This document shows, piece by piece, positions 1-6,070 of a DNA stretch of 8,557 nucleotides (positions are counted from its first letter, which is position 1; each line of letters opens with the position of its first letter). A model generated the notes under the pieces. It saw only the letters and a program-made list of their open reading frames with translations, had not been told where the DNA came from and made no database searches. Source of the DNA: JACDAL01 sp035646635 (GTDB lineage: Bacteria > Actinomycetota > CADDZG01 > WHSQ01); NCBI GenBank assembly GCA_035646635.1, contig DASRPA010000272.1:1-8557 (forward strand). The letters are read 5' to 3'. The translations under genes were made by a program, and so were the position numbers.

Positions 1-89
1 CGGGCCAGTTTGGGCAGGCGCGAGGCGCCGAAGACCAACAAAATCACGAACAAGATGATGAATAGCTCGGGACCGCCTGGCAAACTCAT
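1..89 (-). CDS. tatA: TatA/TatE-type twin-arginine translocase subunit, N-terminal part (cut by window edge)
   Basis: Only the first 29 codons are in the window. They read MSLPGGPELF, then a hydrophobic membrane span (about residues 9-20), then FGASRLPKLA. This is the typical TatA start: a short N-terminus with a Gly-Pro-Glu motif, one membrane helix, the FG hinge and a Leu-Pro at the beginning of the amphipathic helix. TatA-type proteins form the pore-like component that lets folded proteins with twin-arginine signals cross the cytoplasmic membrane. The ATG overlaps the TGA of the upstream oxidoreductase gene (ATGA), so the two are probably co-transcribed and translationally coupled. A GAAGGGAG ribosome-binding sequence lies directly against the ATG, which is too close; the TTG two codons later has about 5 bases of spacing and may be the true start. 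TatB is also possible, because the distinguishing C-terminal region is outside the window. Confidence 0.88.
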   Translation of the reverse strand, partial: MSLPGGPELFIILFVILLVFGASRLPKLA

Positions 90-1150
90 CTCCCTTCGAC
101 CTCCAGTCCTTCTCTTTCGCGATCCTCCAGCGGATCGCTGGTTCTGAGGGCCGGAATAATCTCCGTCCCAATCAACTCGATGTCCTCTTCGTCCGACACC
201 TGAAACGGCACGGCGCCGAGGCCGACGACCACCTCTTGGACGCCCAGCTCCCGGAGCGCTCCCAAGCGGTCGGTGACCTCGGGAACTCCGCCGGCGATAC
301 GGTTGCGCCGAAACTCGTCCCAGGATACTGCCCCTCGAGAGCTATCTCCCGAAAGAATCCCTGCAGGGGTTCTCTCGGCCAGTCGCTCGAAGCGCTTGAT
401 CGCGTCTTTCTCATCCCGCCCCACCAGGACATAGGCGCCCACCGACCTGGCGAGGTCGTCGGGGGCCCGGTTGTGCCTCAGGCATGCCTCATCGGCGACC
501 CCGGCGCGCTCTGCGTAGGTTTCTAGGGAGCCGAGCCACGAGAAGTTCCAGCCGTCGGCAACTCGAGCCGCGACGTCGAGCAGCCGAGCGCCCTTGCCCC
601 CCACCCACAACCGCGGCCCCCCATCTTGCGGCGCGGGACGGCATAAAGCGCCGTCCAAGACGTAATGGTCCCCCTTGAAGAACAGCTCTTCGCCTTGCAG
701 CAGCCGTCGGATGATCTCTGCTGCCTCGGCCAGCCTGTCGATGCGCACGCCCGGGCGGGACATCTCGATTCCGGACGCTCGGTAGTCGGGCTCGTACCAT
801 CCCGCGCCCAGGCCCAACTCACAGCGCCCGTGCGACAGCAGGTGAAGCGTGGCGGCCATCTTGGCCACCACGGCGGGGTTGCGCAGGTCGTTGCACAGCG
901 TCAGGGAGCCGATCCTGATCCTCTGAGTGCACGCCGCCAGCGCCGACATCGTGGTCCAGCATTCCAAAGCTCCTCGGACCTCGGTGGAGCCCCCGTACTT
1001 CGAGTAGTCGAGGAAGAGATGGTCTGAGACCCAGACCGAATCAAGACCCGAGCGCTCGGCGACCTCGGCACAGCGGCGCACCCCGTCCCAGGAGGCGGGG
1101 CGCCCCTCGAAGCTCGAGTCGTAATGAGGAAGTGCCAGGCCGACACGCAT
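86..1150 (-). CDS. Luciferase-like (LLM class) F420-dependent oxidoreductase
   Basis: This 354-residue protein has the bacterial-luciferase (beta/alpha)8 fold signature. Features include an N-terminal beta strand (MRVGLALPHYD), SVWVSDHLF near residues 38-46, TQRIRIGSLTLCNDLRNPAVVAKMAA around 74-99, the glycine-rich ELGLGAGWYEPDY near 111-123, and RPAPQDGGPRLWVGG at about 170-184. The last segment is typical of the F420-using branch. Such enzymes move hydride between reduced deazaflavin F420 (sometimes FMN) and an organic substrate in the cytosol; the substrate cannot be read from the sequence. Length is normal for the family. The C-terminus is charged (EDREREGLEVEGR). There is no good ribosome-binding site before the ATG. 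A TAGACT element sits 6 bases upstream, which fits leaderless translation. The stop overlaps the tatA start; a role in Tat export is not implied, since co-transcription with unrelated genes is common. Confidence 0.88.
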   Translation of the reverse strand: MRVGLALPHYDSSFEGRPASWDGVRRCAEVAERSGLDSVWVSDHLFLDYSKYGGSTEVRGALECWTTMSALAACTQRIRIGSLTLCNDLRNPAVVAKMAATLHLLSHGRCELGLGAGWYEPDYRASGIEMSRPGVRIDRLAEAAEIIRRLLQGEELFFKGDHYVLDGALCRPAPQDGGPRLWVGGKGARLLDVAARVADGWNFSWLGSLETYAERAGVADEACLRHNRAPDDLARSVGAYVLVGRDEKDAIKRFERLAERTPAGILSGDSSRGAVSWDEFRRNRIAGGVPEVTDRLGALRELGVQEVVVGLGAVPFQVSDEEDIELIGTEIIPALRTSDPLEDREREGLEVEGR

Positions 1151-1156
1151 CCACTC

Positions 1157-1162
1157 AGTCTA
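1157..1162 (-). promoter_or_regulatory. Candidate -10 element for a leaderless oxidoreductase/tatA transcript
   Basis: On the minus strand the hexamer TAGACT (TANNNT form) is followed by exactly 6 bases and then the ATG of the oxidoreductase. That puts the expected transcription start at or next to the A of the ATG. No Shine-Dalgarno sequence is present in the 6-base interval, and no clear -35 element is visible 16-18 bases upstream. Leaderless mRNAs are common in Actinomycetota, so the arrangement is plausible, but one hexamer match is weak evidence by itself. The rest of the 1151-1344 gap shows no gene. Confidence 0.4.
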
Positions 1163-1344
1163 AGTGCCCTTCCCCGAGGAAACCGCAGGCGGTTACGGCG
1201 AAGTTGAGACGGCCCGAACCCTGCCCCGTGCGCCAAACTTTGCGCCGTCAACCACACCACAGTTGGTCACGGGCTCAAAGTTGGGCCGGACTCCGATCGT
1301 ATTGCCGGAACGCGACATCGGTCCCACCGCCGGCCGACCGCCGA

Positions 1345-2925
1345 CTACTCGACGTAGCCCAGGCCCCTCAGGTGGTCCTCGACCTCTTTCTCCTCATCGG
1401 AGCTGAGTCCTGCCTCTCCTGCGATTCGCTGCGCCTCGGCCGAGCCCTCCACGGTCTGGAGGGTGACGGAGCCCGCCAGCGCTCCCAACGCCTTGCCGTC
1501 GCGGGGAATCGCGCTGGGCACGCCCAGGCTCGCCAACGCGGTGGGGCCGAGATCTATGAGCCGGGCCGCCTCGGTGAGAGGGCCGGGAGTCACTTCGGGG
1601 CCGGTGGCGACGAGGACCCCCTCGAGACGGTGGTCACCCGACAGCCAGTCCGCTTCCTCGACCATTCCTCTGGCGTGTGTGAGCGAGTAGAACGGGGCGG
1701 GCACAAGGAGCAGGTCGGGGGCCACGTCGAGGAACTCCCCGCTCAGCACCTCCTCCTTTCGGTAGATCCTTTGAATAGGAGCCGCGCCCGTCTCGGGATC
1801 CCGGAACTCAGACAACGCCTGCGCTACTTCGTCGCGCACACGCTCGTAGTCGCGCGGCTCCACAATGCCCTCCGGCTCCCTTCCTATGAGGTTCACCGAG
1901 ACGCCTTCTCCTGTGGAAACCACGCTGGTATAGGCCCTCGTCTGTGACCACTCGATGGGCGACGCAGGTATGGAGACCTTGCCGTGCAGCTTCAAAAGAT
2001 CGTAGATGCGCCGGGCGACGCGCCGGCCGGGCCCCCACCTGATCAGATTGAAGGCAAAGGATCCGCGAGAAAGACGCAGGTAGCCGAGATTTTGCAGGAT
2101 TTTATCCATAGTGCAAGTGCGCGTGCAAGCCTGATGACCGTGGTCGGACATAAACATGACCAGATCGTCGTCGGTTGTTCTCTTGAGCAATTCGCCGAGA
2201 CCATCATCGAGCTGTCTGTAGATGCCTTCGGTCTTGCGAGCGATCGGGGAGTCCTTGAGTCCTTCGTAACGAGGGTGCTCCGGGTGGATGTACTCCATCA
2301 GACAATGCTGGATGCGATCGGTGGAGACATAAACAAGCACGCCAAAGTCCCAATCCGTGGTGTCCAGAAGATACTCGAAAGCTGCCTGTCGTTTGGCAGT
2401 TATCGCCGCCGTCTCGTCCAGGAAGGACTCCGGTCGATTTCGAAACGTAGTCCAGCTCATTCCGTTCACGGGAAACGGCGCCTTGTGATCGAGCTCCACC
2501 TGTAGCTCCGGCGGCCATGTGTAGGAGCGGCTGGCCGGCAGAACGCCTCCTGCCACCACCTTGCCTGAGATCTCGGGGGCCGGGAAGGTAAGGGGGATGT
2601 TCAGGGCCAAAGAAATCTTGCCTGCGGCAGTGAGGTCGTCGAAAATAGTCCGAGCCTTGATGGACCTGTACGTGACCGGCAGCCTCCTGGAAACGCCGGG
2701 CCGGTGCTCGAGGATGTCGAAGACGCCATGTCCGGCGGGATTCAAACCAGTCATGAACGAAGGCCATGCACACCAGGAGTGCGATGGAACGCTCGAAAGA
2801 CAGTCCCCGTAAGCTCCTCTGCTCATGAGTTGACTCAAGACAGGGAGCTCGCCGCGCTCCAACATCGGGCGCAGTATCTTCCAGTCCACGCCATCCCAGC
2901 CGACTATGAGAACCCGACGAGCCAT
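1345..2925 (-). CDS. Alkaline-phosphatase-superfamily hydrolase (type I phosphodiesterase / nucleotide pyrophosphatase-like)
   Basis: This 526-residue protein has the metal-site motifs of the family in order. GWDGVDW contains Asp11. SHSWCAWPSFMTG contains Ser50, aligned with the catalytic Ser/Thr nucleophile. NPAGHGVFD follows at 62-70. STDRIQH gives Asp203 and His207, MSDHGHQ gives Asp261 and His262, and SGDHRLEG gives His432. The C-terminal SSDEEKEVEDHLRGLGYVE is a common ending for this family in bacteria. Members hydrolyse phosphomonoesters, phosphodiesters, pyrophosphates or phosphonates with two metal ions; the substrate here is unknown. There is no signal peptide or membrane segment, so it should be cytoplasmic, unlike classical PhoA. 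The ATG lies 10 bases after the stop of the PucR-like gene and has no clear ribosome-binding site, which points to translational coupling. It appears to be the last gene of the DUF302-PucR-hydrolase group. Confidence 0.86.
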   Translation of the reverse strand: MARRVLIVGWDGVDWKILRPMLERGELPVLSQLMSRGAYGDCLSSVPSHSWCAWPSFMTGLNPAGHGVFDILEHRPGVSRRLPVTYRSIKARTIFDDLTAAGKISLALNIPLTFPAPEISGKVVAGGVLPASRSYTWPPELQVELDHKAPFPVNGMSWTTFRNRPESFLDETAAITAKRQAAFEYLLDTTDWDFGVLVYVSTDRIQHCLMEYIHPEHPRYEGLKDSPIARKTEGIYRQLDDGLGELLKRTTDDDLVMFMSDHGHQACTRTCTMDKILQNLGYLRLSRGSFAFNLIRWGPGRRVARRIYDLLKLHGKVSIPASPIEWSQTRAYTSVVSTGEGVSVNLIGREPEGIVEPRDYERVRDEVAQALSEFRDPETGAAPIQRIYRKEEVLSGEFLDVAPDLLLVPAPFYSLTHARGMVEEADWLSGDHRLEGVLVATGPEVTPGPLTEAARLIDLGPTALASLGVPSAIPRDGKALGALAGSVTLQTVEGSAEAQRIAGEAGLSSDEEKEVEDHLRGLGYVE

Positions 2926-2935
2926 GGGCGGCAGG

Positions 2936-4177
2936 CTACCCTGTGGGCGGCTCGCTTGCCTCGCGCCGGCTGTGCGCCAGCCGGTGAGCCCGCAGTGAAA
3001 GCTGGAGTCTCAGCTTGTCCTCGGAGCTCCGCAGAGACCACCCAGTGAGCCGTTCGACCTGCTTCAGCCGGTAGCTGATCGTGTGCGGATGCGCGAACAG
3101 CGCTGTGCCCGTCAACTTCACGCTTCCATCTGCATTGAAATAAGCCTCGAGTGTCTTGATCAGCTCGCCCTTGCGGCGCTCGTCGTATTCGATTAGAGGC
3201 CCCAGGGTGGTTTCAACGAAGCGATCGAGCAGCGCAGGCTCGCTGCGTAGAAAGTGGTAGAGAAGCAGGTCATCGAATCGATACACGAGACCTGAGAGCT
3301 CGAGTCCCATCCCTATCTCGAGCGCCTCGCGTGCTTCGATATACGCGCGCCTGATTCCCTCGAGCCCCGGCTCTGGGCCGCCGACACCGAAACGCCAGTC
3401 GCCCGTCAGTTCGGCAACGAGCTTTTCGGGCATCGCAGCAGGATCGCTTTCGCCCGCCACCGGCACGAGAGCGATCGTGTGCTCTGCCTTTTGGAGCACT
3501 ATCGGGTCGGCGCTCGAAGGGCCGTAGAGCCGCGCGACGGCACCTGCGACCATCGCCTCTTTGCGCGAATCCTGCTCGGGACCCCGGCCGACAAGGGCCA
3601 TGTAGTCCTCCGAGAGGTCGTATCCGAAGGTATGAGCCCGCCTCAATATGTCTTCGGGTTGTGCCTCGACACCGTAGAGAACATCGGCCAGAAACTCCCG
3701 GCGAGCCCCTTCCTGCTCCCGCACAATCGCTCTCTGTGCACTCAGATAGGCATCTGCCACAGTGGTCGAAACCTGGTCGGTATAGCGCAGGACTGCTTCT
3801 GCGAGGACCAGGCTGGCTTCGAGCGCTCCCCCCTTCGATGAGCGGCACTCTTCAGACAGCACGTCCCAGCAGGTCCTGACGACGGTCCGATAGGCCCTCA
3901 ACAGATCCTGAAGAGGGATGCCCGCCTCTGCTCGGCGCGCGCCTACTCGTTCAATCGAGGCGAGCTCCTCGGAGGTGACGGCTCTCTGGTGAGAAAGGGT
4001 CGTGGACAGGGTCAAGACGTTCTCTCGAACCGCCTCTCTCACGTCCTCCATGTGTGCGTCACCGGCTCGAGCGTAGGAAGGAACTGCGTGGGAGATTGCT
4101 TCCACGCTGCGCTCGACCACCTCGTCGAGCCGCTCCAAGAAGGAGCTCACGATTAGTCCAACGTCACCGTCCCTCAA
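2936..4177 (-). CDS. PucR/CdaR-type transcriptional regulator with C-terminal helix-turn-helix
   Basis: This 413-residue protein ends in the PucR/CdaR-type HTH. Residues about 335-395 contain LIKTLEAYFNADGSVKLTGTAL, then FAHPHTISYRLKQVERLTG, then DKLRLQLSLRAHRL. The middle (about 158-305) resembles the degenerate GGDEF-like domain of this family. The N-terminal 150 residues are all-helical and resemble the RsbRD-N type input region. Such proteins normally act as ligand-responsive activators of neighbouring catabolic genes; the ligand here is unknown. The start is TTG, chosen because a strong GGGGGAG (4183-4189) lies 5 bases upstream. The TTG overlaps the TGA of the DUF302 gene (TTGA), and the hydrolase gene follows after 10 bases. 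The expected target is its own operon, but I see no clear operator. Confidence 0.88.
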   Translation of the reverse strand: MRDGDVGLIVSSFLERLDEVVERSVEAISHAVPSYARAGDAHMEDVREAVRENVLTLSTTLSHQRAVTSEELASIERVGARRAEAGIPLQDLLRAYRTVVRTCWDVLSEECRSSKGGALEASLVLAEAVLRYTDQVSTTVADAYLSAQRAIVREQEGARREFLADVLYGVEAQPEDILRRAHTFGYDLSEDYMALVGRGPEQDSRKEAMVAGAVARLYGPSSADPIVLQKAEHTIALVPVAGESDPAAMPEKLVAELTGDWRFGVGGPEPGLEGIRRAYIEAREALEIGMGLELSGLVYRFDDLLLYHFLRSEPALLDRFVETTLGPLIEYDERRKGELIKTLEAYFNADGSVKLTGTALFAHPHTISYRLKQVERLTGWSLRSSEDKLRLQLSLRAHRLAHSRREASEPPTG

Positions 4178-4584
4178 AGCTGCTCCCCCAGACGCCGCAA
4201 TGCTCTCCCCAACGCTTCACGCGCGGCCGCGGAAGCGGTCACGAACCCATCGTCAGAGACGTCGCCCCCGGAGGCCGGATCGAGGGCGGCGACGATGGCA
4301 CCTTCGCCTGCCTCCTGCACGACAACATTGCAGGGAATGTGAACGGCCACTTGCAGACCGTCTGAAAGGGTGTCGGGTGAGGCCTGAGCCCAGGCTCCCA
4401 TGAAGAGGTACTGACGCTCCTCGCCGGCATCGGGTCCCAGGAGACCGCCGACGTGCATCTCGGTGATGATCGAGAAACCCTCGCCTTTCAGAGCCAGGCG
4501 CGCTCTCAGCACAGCCTCGTCGTAGCCCTCGGCCATCTCGACGGCGTACCCGTAGTCGCTCACGTCCCCAACGCTACTCCGCAT
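4174..4584 (-). CDS. DUF302-domain protein
   Basis: This is a 136-residue protein with the DUF302 pattern. It has an N-terminal segment YDEAVLRARLALKGEGFSIITEMHV (about 21-45), then YLFMGAWAQASPDTL (59-73), then HIPCNVVVQEAGEGAIVAALDP (82-103). Many family members carry a Cys in the GACNP-like segment. Here the equivalent is GAW, so that Cys is replaced by Trp65, while Cys85 of PCN is kept. The family's biochemical role is not settled; proposals include binding a small ligand or metal in the cytosol. No signal peptide is seen. The ATG has no good ribosome-binding site; GTG at residue 8, preceded by GGGG, is an alternative start. It is the first gene of the group leading into the PucR-like regulator and lies just downstream of the hairpin ending the H1-like gene. 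Its own promoter is not obvious. Confidence 0.82.
   Translation of the reverse strand: MRSSVGDVSDYGYAVEMAEGYDEAVLRARLALKGEGFSIITEMHVGGLLGPDAGEERQYLFMGAWAQASPDTLSDGLQVAVHIPCNVVVQEAGEGAIVAALDPASGGDVSDDGFVTASAAAREALGRALRRLGEQL
4183..4189 (-). promoter_or_regulatory. Ribosome-binding site deciding the TTG start of the PucR-like gene
   Basis: GGGGGAG on the minus strand, 5 bases (CAGCT) before TTG. It lies inside the end of the DUF302 gene and supports the non-ATG start and coupled translation. Confidence 0.6.
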
Positions 4585-4629
4585 GGAGATGGCGCCCGTA
4601 CTAGAGCCGGGTCGTTGCGCCGCCGGAAC

Positions 4630-4664
4630 ACAAGGGCCCGGCCATGTTGCAGCCGGGCCCCTGT
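4630..4664 (-). terminator. Strong GC-rich hairpin after the H1-like gene
   Basis: ACAAGGGCCCGGC (4630-4642) and GCCGGGCCCCTGT (4652-4664) form a 13-bp stem with one mismatch around a 9-base loop. On the minus strand it starts 12 bases after the end of the H1-like gene at 4677 and lies before the DUF302 start at 4584. It is followed by TTGTGTTCCGG rather than a clean U-run. It may therefore be a terminator of the weak-U-tract type common in actinobacteria, or an mRNA 3' stabiliser. Confidence 0.68.
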
Positions 4665-4676
4665 TCTATCGACTGA

Positions 4677-5111
4677 CTAGGTGCTTGACGATGCGGTGCC
4701 TTTTCTGCGGCCATTCGCCGACTTGCGGCGGCCGGTCGCCTTGCGGGCTGTCGACTTCTTGCGGCCTGTCGACTTCTTGCGGCCTGTCGACTTCTTTCGG
4801 CCTGTCGACTTCTTTCGGCCTGTCGACTTTCTACGACCATTTGCCGGCTTACGGCCGGTCGCCTTGCGCACCGTGGACTTCTTGCGCCCGGTCGACTTCT
4901 TGCGACCCGTGGTCTTCTTACGGGCCCTAGTTGCCGCTCCTTTGCGGGCCGCCGACTTGCGAGTCGCCGTCTTGCGGGCTCGTGTCGCAGCCCCTTTGCG
5001 CGCCGCCGACTTGCGAGTCGCAGACTTGCGGGCTCGTGTCGCAGCCCCTTTCTTGCCCGCGGCTTTACGGGCCGAGGTTGGCTTGCGGCCCGTAGTTTTC
5101 TTGACAGCCAA
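4677..5111 (-). CDS. Histone-H1-like lysine/arginine/alanine-rich repeat protein
   Basis: This 144-residue protein is composed almost entirely of Lys, Arg, Ala, Ser, Thr and Gly. It opens MAVKKTTGRKPTSARKAAG. It then has an 18-residue unit containing KGAATRARKSATRK repeated about 2.5 times (residues about 21-65), and then a series of GRKKST hexapeptides (about 67-125). There is no folded domain, no acidic stretch and no hydrophobic core. It resembles the basic tails of actinobacterial HU proteins or chlamydial Hc1-like proteins, but no HU domain precedes it. It probably coats DNA non-specifically and takes part in nucleoid compaction, perhaps with RNA binding. The start is TTG, backed by GGAGGTG 5 bases upstream. 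Reading frames in other phases here are artefacts of the repetitive codons. Its neighbours are WhiB upstream and a hairpin downstream, and it appears to be monocistronic. Confidence 0.82.
   Translation of the reverse strand: MAVKKTTGRKPTSARKAAGKKGAATRARKSATRKSAARKGAATRARKTATRKSAARKGAATRARKKTTGRKKSTGRKKSTVRKATGRKPANGRRKSTGRKKSTGRKKSTGRKKSTGRKKSTARKATGRRKSANGRRKGTASSST
4748..4837. repeat. 18-bp tandem repeat, about five units, inside the H1-like gene
   Basis: The core TCGACTTC recurs at 4751, 4769, 4787 and 4805, with a last variant (TCGACTTT) at 4823: an exact 18-bp period. Units differ by one or two bases (TTGCGG or TTTCGG). Each encodes KSTGRK on the minus strand and contains GTCGAC. Because the period is a multiple of three, copy-number change would keep the frame. 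Confidence 0.9.
4918..5058. repeat. 54-bp tandem repeat, about 2.6 units, inside the H1-like gene
   Basis: Units begin at 4918 (more diverged), 4972 and 5026 (partial). The last two share a long identical run beginning TTGCGGGCTCGTGTCGCAGC. Each encodes the 18-residue unit containing KGAATRARK and SATRKSAAR. The divergence of the first copy shows this block is older or less homogenised than the 18-bp block. Confidence 0.85.
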
Positions 5112-5116
5112 CTGTG

Positions 5117-5123
5117 CACCTCC
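5117..5123 (-). promoter_or_regulatory. Ribosome-binding site deciding the TTG start of the H1-like gene
   Basis: GGAGGTG on the minus strand with 5 bases (CACAG) to the TTG at 5111. This is a near-ideal site and the main reason for choosing the non-ATG start over frames with upstream ATG codons. Confidence 0.7.
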
Positions 5124-5139
5124 GATCGCTCATCACGAA

Positions 5140-5262
5140 CGAGTTCTGAGTCACGAGCCCGTTCTTTTCTTACGCGCACGATTGCGCATATAGAGTTAGT
5201 TAGCATGTTATGAGCAAAGGTGCAAGCATTCTTTCGTAATCAAGCGCTAGGAAACCTATGTT
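5140..5262 (-). promoter_or_regulatory. AT-richer intergenic region, probable promoter region of the H1-like gene
   Basis: The interval between the WhiB stop (5263) and the H1-like start is markedly more AT-rich than its surroundings. On the minus strand it contains TTGCTC, 17 bases, then TCTATA, with TATAT nearby. TTGCAC, 17 bases, TAACTA is another option. Neither is close to consensus, so the exact promoter is uncertain. No gene or stable hairpin is seen here. Confidence 0.35.
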
Positions 5263-5535
5263 CTAGGACGCTGCACGAAGCTTTCGACGAGCTCTTTCCT
5301 TTCTGATTCTGCGCCTCTCTCTTTCTGATGTGCCGCCCCAGATACCGAATTGTTCCTTGTTATTGAGCGCGTATTCGAGACAGTCGGCGCGGACTTCGCA
5401 GAGTGCACACACAGCACGCGCAGCCTTTGATGAGCCGCCGCGTTCGGGGAAGAAAATCTCTGGATCAACTTCGACACAACGAGCCCCGCTCTGCCATTCG
5501 ACAGGCTGCAGGAGCTTAGTGGTGATGCGTTGCAT
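5263..5535 (-). CDS. WhiB-family iron-sulfur transcription factor
   Basis: This is a small protein (90 residues from the chosen start) with the WhiB four-cysteine pattern C-x22-C-x2-C-x5-C. In the chosen frame these are Cys20, Cys43, Cys46 and Cys52, within GARCVEVDPEIFFPE and CALCEVRADCLEYAL. The GIWGG turn (residues 64-68) follows, then a basic C-terminus SERERRRIRKERARRK. WhiB proteins bind a [4Fe-4S] cluster sensitive to oxygen and nitric oxide and act on promoters, usually with the primary sigma factor. I chose ATG at 5535 because GGAAGG lies 7 bases upstream. The frame stays open to ATG 5592 or TTG 5595, giving 109-110 residues; that N-terminal extension lacks family features and those starts lack a ribosome-binding site. 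The subclass cannot be assigned from sequence alone. A likely promoter with a palindrome lies at 5594-5638. Confidence 0.9.
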   Translation of the reverse strand: MQRITTKLLQPVEWQSGARCVEVDPEIFFPERGGSSKAARAVCALCEVRADCLEYALNNKEQFGIWGGTSERERRRIRKERARRKLRAAS

Positions 5536-5593
5536 GCCCCGGCCTTCCAGTTGTGTTCGAGCTCGCCCGTGGCCCCGGACGAAACCCGGCATC

Positions 5594-5611
5594 AATTACA
5601 GACTTGTAATT
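5594..5611. promoter_or_regulatory. Palindromic candidate operator in front of WhiB
   Basis: AATTACAgactTGTAATT is a perfect 7-bp inverted repeat with a 4-base spacer. A further TGTAATT occurs at 5619-5625, 14 bases from the previous copy. The set covers the candidate -10 box and expected transcription start, which suits a repressor or autoregulator site. The protein that would bind is unknown. Confidence 0.5.
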
Positions 5612-5638
5612 CTAGCCATGTAATTCGGAAGCGCGCAA
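5609..5638 (-). promoter_or_regulatory. Candidate WhiB promoter
   Basis: On the minus strand, TTGCGC (5633-5638) and TAGAAT (5609-5614) are separated by 18 bases. The -10 is a good TANNNT box and the -35 is a partial match. The predicted start near 5602 gives a leader of about 65 bases to the ATG at 5535. Confidence 0.45.
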
Positions 5639-5673
5639 GGGGTCTGACCTGCGACTTTGTGGATTGACGCCTG

Positions 5674-6066
5674 TCAGCGGCTGGGTGAGAGGCTCGTTGC
5701 GGCCTCAATACACTGCCGCACGAGCGAGGTTGCCGCCACCGGCTTGCAAACGAAGGAAACGGCTCCTGCTTGCTTAGCTAGCCACGAGTCATGGGCTCGC
5801 TCCAAGAGCATGACTACGGGCACCTGCGCGAATTCCGGCCGGGCGCCCATGTCCTTGGTGAGCCCGTATCCTCCTGCGCTTCCCGTCTGGATATCCACAA
5901 CCACCACGGACGGAATCACGGTCTGCAGCTCCTTCCAAGCAGAGCGCGCGTCCGCGGCGAATCTTGCGCTGACGCCCGCCGGCAATGCGTACCGAAGCTC
6001 CTCTTGAACCCGCAGATCGTCGGTTACCAGCAGTAAATCGATATCCGAGGCGTCCGTGTCCGTCAT
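5674..6066 (-). CDS. Stand-alone receiver (response-regulator-like) domain protein, atypical
   Basis: This 130-residue protein consists of a single receiver domain with no output domain. The acidic pair Asp16-Asp17 follows the first strand (LLLVTDD). The phospho-acceptor Asp58 is in VVVVDIQ, and the conserved Lys108 is in CKPV. The switch Ser/Thr at the end of the fourth strand (PVVMLLE) is replaced by Leu88. The loop after Asp58 (QTGSAGGYG) also lacks the usual Met-Pro. It could thus accept phosphate but signal differently, or work as a constitutive partner-binding module. No histidine kinase is in the window. The ATG is 4 bases after the zinc-ribbon stop without a clear ribosome-binding site, so the two genes are probably coupled. 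The partner is unknown. Confidence 0.78.
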   Translation of the reverse strand: MTDTDASDIDLLLVTDDLRVQEELRYALPAGVSARFAADARSAWKELQTVIPSVVVVDIQTGSAGGYGLTKDMGARPEFAQVPVVMLLERAHDSWLAKQAGAVSFVCKPVAATSLVRQCIEAATSLSPSR

Positions 6067-6070
6067 CGGA

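Noticed and set aside
1132..1947. Long plus-strand open frame opposite the end of the phosphodiesterase gene
   Set aside because: It runs antisense through the conserved C-terminal half of a clearly recognisable enzyme, has no family motif, and is expected by chance in high-GC DNA.
4748..4837. Short regular repeats resembling a CRISPR-like array
   Set aside because: The units are contiguous with no spacers, 18 bp long and in frame inside a coding region.
4677..5111. H1-like gene as a frameshifted HupB/HU with its tail remaining
   Set aside because: The upstream region shows no HU-domain residues in any frame, and the start has its own near-ideal ribosome-binding site.
4681..5193. Plus-strand frame with repeated LRPVDF units over the H1-like gene
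   Set aside because: It is the antisense reading of the tandem repeats. The minus-strand frame has a strong ribosome-binding site, a hairpin terminator and a composition typical of DNA-binding basic proteins.
4601..5206. Longer minus-strand frame (201 codons) overlapping the H1-like gene in another phase
   Set aside because: Its Arg/His-rich repeats come from the same DNA repeats read out of phase, it has no ribosome-binding site, and it would run through the terminator hairpin.
5594..5611. The AATTACA/TGTAATT dyad as a terminator
   Set aside because: It lies upstream of WhiB on the -10 region, has weak AT pairs and no U-run; an operator is the better reading.
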